In this document: one piece after another, positions 63,088-64,000 of the stretch | How the letters are laid out: every line of letters starts with the position of its first letter | Position numbering within the stretch: position 1 is the stretch's first letter | Position numbers and translations under genes: made by a program | DNA from: Syntrophaceae bacterium UBA6112 | Lineage (GTDB): Bacteria > Desulfobacterota > Syntrophia > Syntrophales > UBA5619 | Direction of reading: 5' to 3' | NCBI GenBank assembly: GCA_002423465.1 | Contig: DIWG01000083.1 | Coordinates: 48,459 to 112,458, forward strand | DNA: 64,000 nt | The notes under the pieces: model-generated | The model's database searches: none | What the model was told of the DNA's origin: nothing | Seen by the model: only the letters and a program-made list of their open reading frames with translations

Positions 63088-63096
63088 GTTAACCCT

Positions 63097-63936
63097 TTAA
63101 ATAGTGTCTACAAACGTCCGCTGAACCCGGTTGAACATGATCAGGCCGGTCAAAAGCAGGATCCATCCCGATGCGACCCCGATCCCGAGATACAGCCAAT
63201 CCGCACGCCCCATGCCGAAAAACATGAAGCGAAAAGCTTCCACAAGCCCTGCCATCGGATTCATTGCCATAGCAATATTCCACCCCGGGGAAACAACCAG
63301 ACTTGCCGGATATACGACGGGTGTCGCATACATCCACAACTGCGACAGGAAAGGCAGGGCAAAGCGCAGATCCCGGTACTTTGTTGTTAAAGCTGAAAGC
63401 CACAATCCCACTCCAAGCCCGACGACTGCTGTCTGAAGGATCAGCAGCGGCAACGCCGCGATCCAGACACTCGGATGTATCGTCGTAACCGGACCAAAGA
63501 AGAAATAAACGTAAAAAACCAGAAAAACAAATAAATTCAGGCCAAATTGAGCCAGATTGCTGATCACTATGGATAACGGCAGAATAAGCCTTGGGAAATA
63601 GACCTTGCTTAGTACGCTCGCATTGCCGATCAGAGATCCCGCCACACCGTTCATGACACCCTGGAAATAACTCCACAGGACCATCCCCGCCATGTAAAAG
63701 AGAATGGGAGGAATTCCGTCGGTGCCGATCTTGGCGATATGACCAAAGATCACCGTGAAAACAATCGTGGTCGCCAACGGTTGGATGATGAACCACAGGG
63801 GTCCAAGGATACTCTGCTTGTAGACCGCGCTGAAATCCCGCACCACAAGAAGCCACAGCAGATCGCGATAATCCAGGAGCTCCCGCCAGGGGATGCGCCA
63901 CCAGGGTTGATTTGCTCGTATGATTGTCTGTTGCAT
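63097..63936 (-). CDS. wzm: Second Wzm-type ABC-2 polysaccharide export permease
   Basis: A 279-residue permease with six membrane spans. RDFSAVYKQSILGPLWFIIQP at the N-terminus (shown here as RDFSAVYKQSILGP) and NPMAGLVEAFRFMFFG near the C-terminus are the ABC-2 motifs. AGGA lies 5 nt before the ATG at 63936. GC content is high again compared with the genes just downstream. It is the first gene of the downstream Neu/Sqd segment and pairs with the ATPase 9 nt away. Confidence 0.93.
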   Translation of the reverse strand: MQQTIIRANQPWWRIPWRELLDYRDLLWLLVVRDFSAVYKQSILGPLWFIIQPLATTIVFTVIFGHIAKIGTDGIPPILFYMAGMVLWSYFQGVMNGVAGSLIGNASVLSKVYFPRLILPLSIVISNLAQFGLNLFVFLVFYVYFFFGPVTTIHPSVWIAALPLLILQTAVVGLGVGLWLSALTTKYRDLRFALPFLSQLWMYATPVVYPASLVVSPGWNIAMAMNPMAGLVEAFRFMFFGMGRADWLYLGIGVASGWILLLTGLIMFNRVQRTFVDTI

Positions 63937-63953
63937 GTTTCCTATAGTAGGTT

Positions 63954-63981
63954 GTTAAATAACTCTTTCATCTGATGTCAA
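63954..63981 (-). promoter_or_regulatory. Candidate sigma70 promoter ahead of wzm/wzt and the Neu/Sqd genes
   Basis: On the minus strand a perfect TTGACA (63981-63976) is followed 16 bp later by TTTAAC (63959-63954), 4/6 to the -10 consensus, about 18 bp before the wzm ATG. The window ends shortly upstream, so a further gene or promoter cannot be excluded. Confidence 0.45.
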
Positions 63982-64000
63982 TGGTAATCTAAAACTGTAC

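Noticed and set aside
63089..63901. 270-codon minus-strand frame overlapping the second wzm
   Set aside because: The alternative frame at 63097-63936 gives the ABC-2 permease with proper motifs and ribosome site.

Overview
The window is one long surface-polysaccharide (O-antigen/capsule type) biosynthesis and export locus from a Gram-negative bacterium. Evidence is the mixture of sugar-nucleotide enzymes (rfbF, rfbA, rfbD, neuA/B/C, two UDP-sulfoquinovose-synthase-like genes), more than twenty glycosyltransferases, several methyltransferases, a Wzx-type flippase and two Wzm/Wzt ABC exporters. Codon choice and gene style (many ATGA/GTGA/TTGA overlaps, GT-C proteins, DUF2304) would suit Desulfobacterota (for example Syntrophales-like bacteria), but no taxonomic marker is present and this is only an inference. 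No rRNA, tRNA or CRISPR was seen.

Layout. Nearly everything is on the minus strand, so transcription runs from high to low coordinates. The only plus-strand genes are a glycosyltransferase and the wzx flippase (4.05-6.39 kb). Region A (0-2.9 kb): a truncated GH43-like/GINT1-N-like protein, rfbF and an SGNH hydrolase. Region B (2.9-33 kb): glycosyltransferases of GT2, GT4 and GT-C type, asnB, a secreted transglutaminase-like protein, the first ABC exporter (wzm/wzt), rfbD and rfbA. Region C (33-44 kb): a tight chain of GT2/GT4 genes and methyltransferases joined by 4-19 nt overlaps and often started by GTG or TTG. Region D (44-48.7 kb): a methyltransferase gene split by a 1320-bp IS2-like insertion sequence with clean 5-bp target duplications, then another methyltransferase and a GT4. 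Region E (48.7-63.1 kb): a visibly AT-richer segment that carries a deacetylase, a methyltransferase, a GT-B-like protein, an IS5-type transposase, a nonulosonic-acid pathway (neuC, neuB, neuA), an HD hydrolase, two UDP-sulfoquinovose-synthase-like paralogues and a 2-hydroxyacid dehydrogenase. The second wzt and wzm (61.8-63.9 kb) head this segment behind a candidate promoter.

How the genes may work together. RfbF, RfbA/RfbD, the SDR epimerase and the Neu/SQD enzymes make activated sugars. GT2 and GT4 enzymes assemble the chain on the cytoplasmic face. AsnB, methyltransferases, the deacetylase and the SGNH hydrolase decorate it. Wzm/Wzt (two sets) or Wzx export it, and GT-C membrane proteins with polyprenyl-phosphate-sugar synthases (GtrB/DPM1 type) can add side groups on the periplasmic face.

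The most unusual signal is a recurring domain of about 120-130 residues (signature YDxGxGFN ... LRFDP ... IxIxEI ... DP). It occurs six times in five neighbouring proteins, fused to GT2, GT4 and GT-C proteins and once as a free-standing membrane-anchored protein. Other points of interest are a five-fold 38-residue repeat in front of a double GT2 protein, a DUF2304-GT-C fusion, and the paired sulfoquinovose/nonulosonate gene set in the AT-rich segment.
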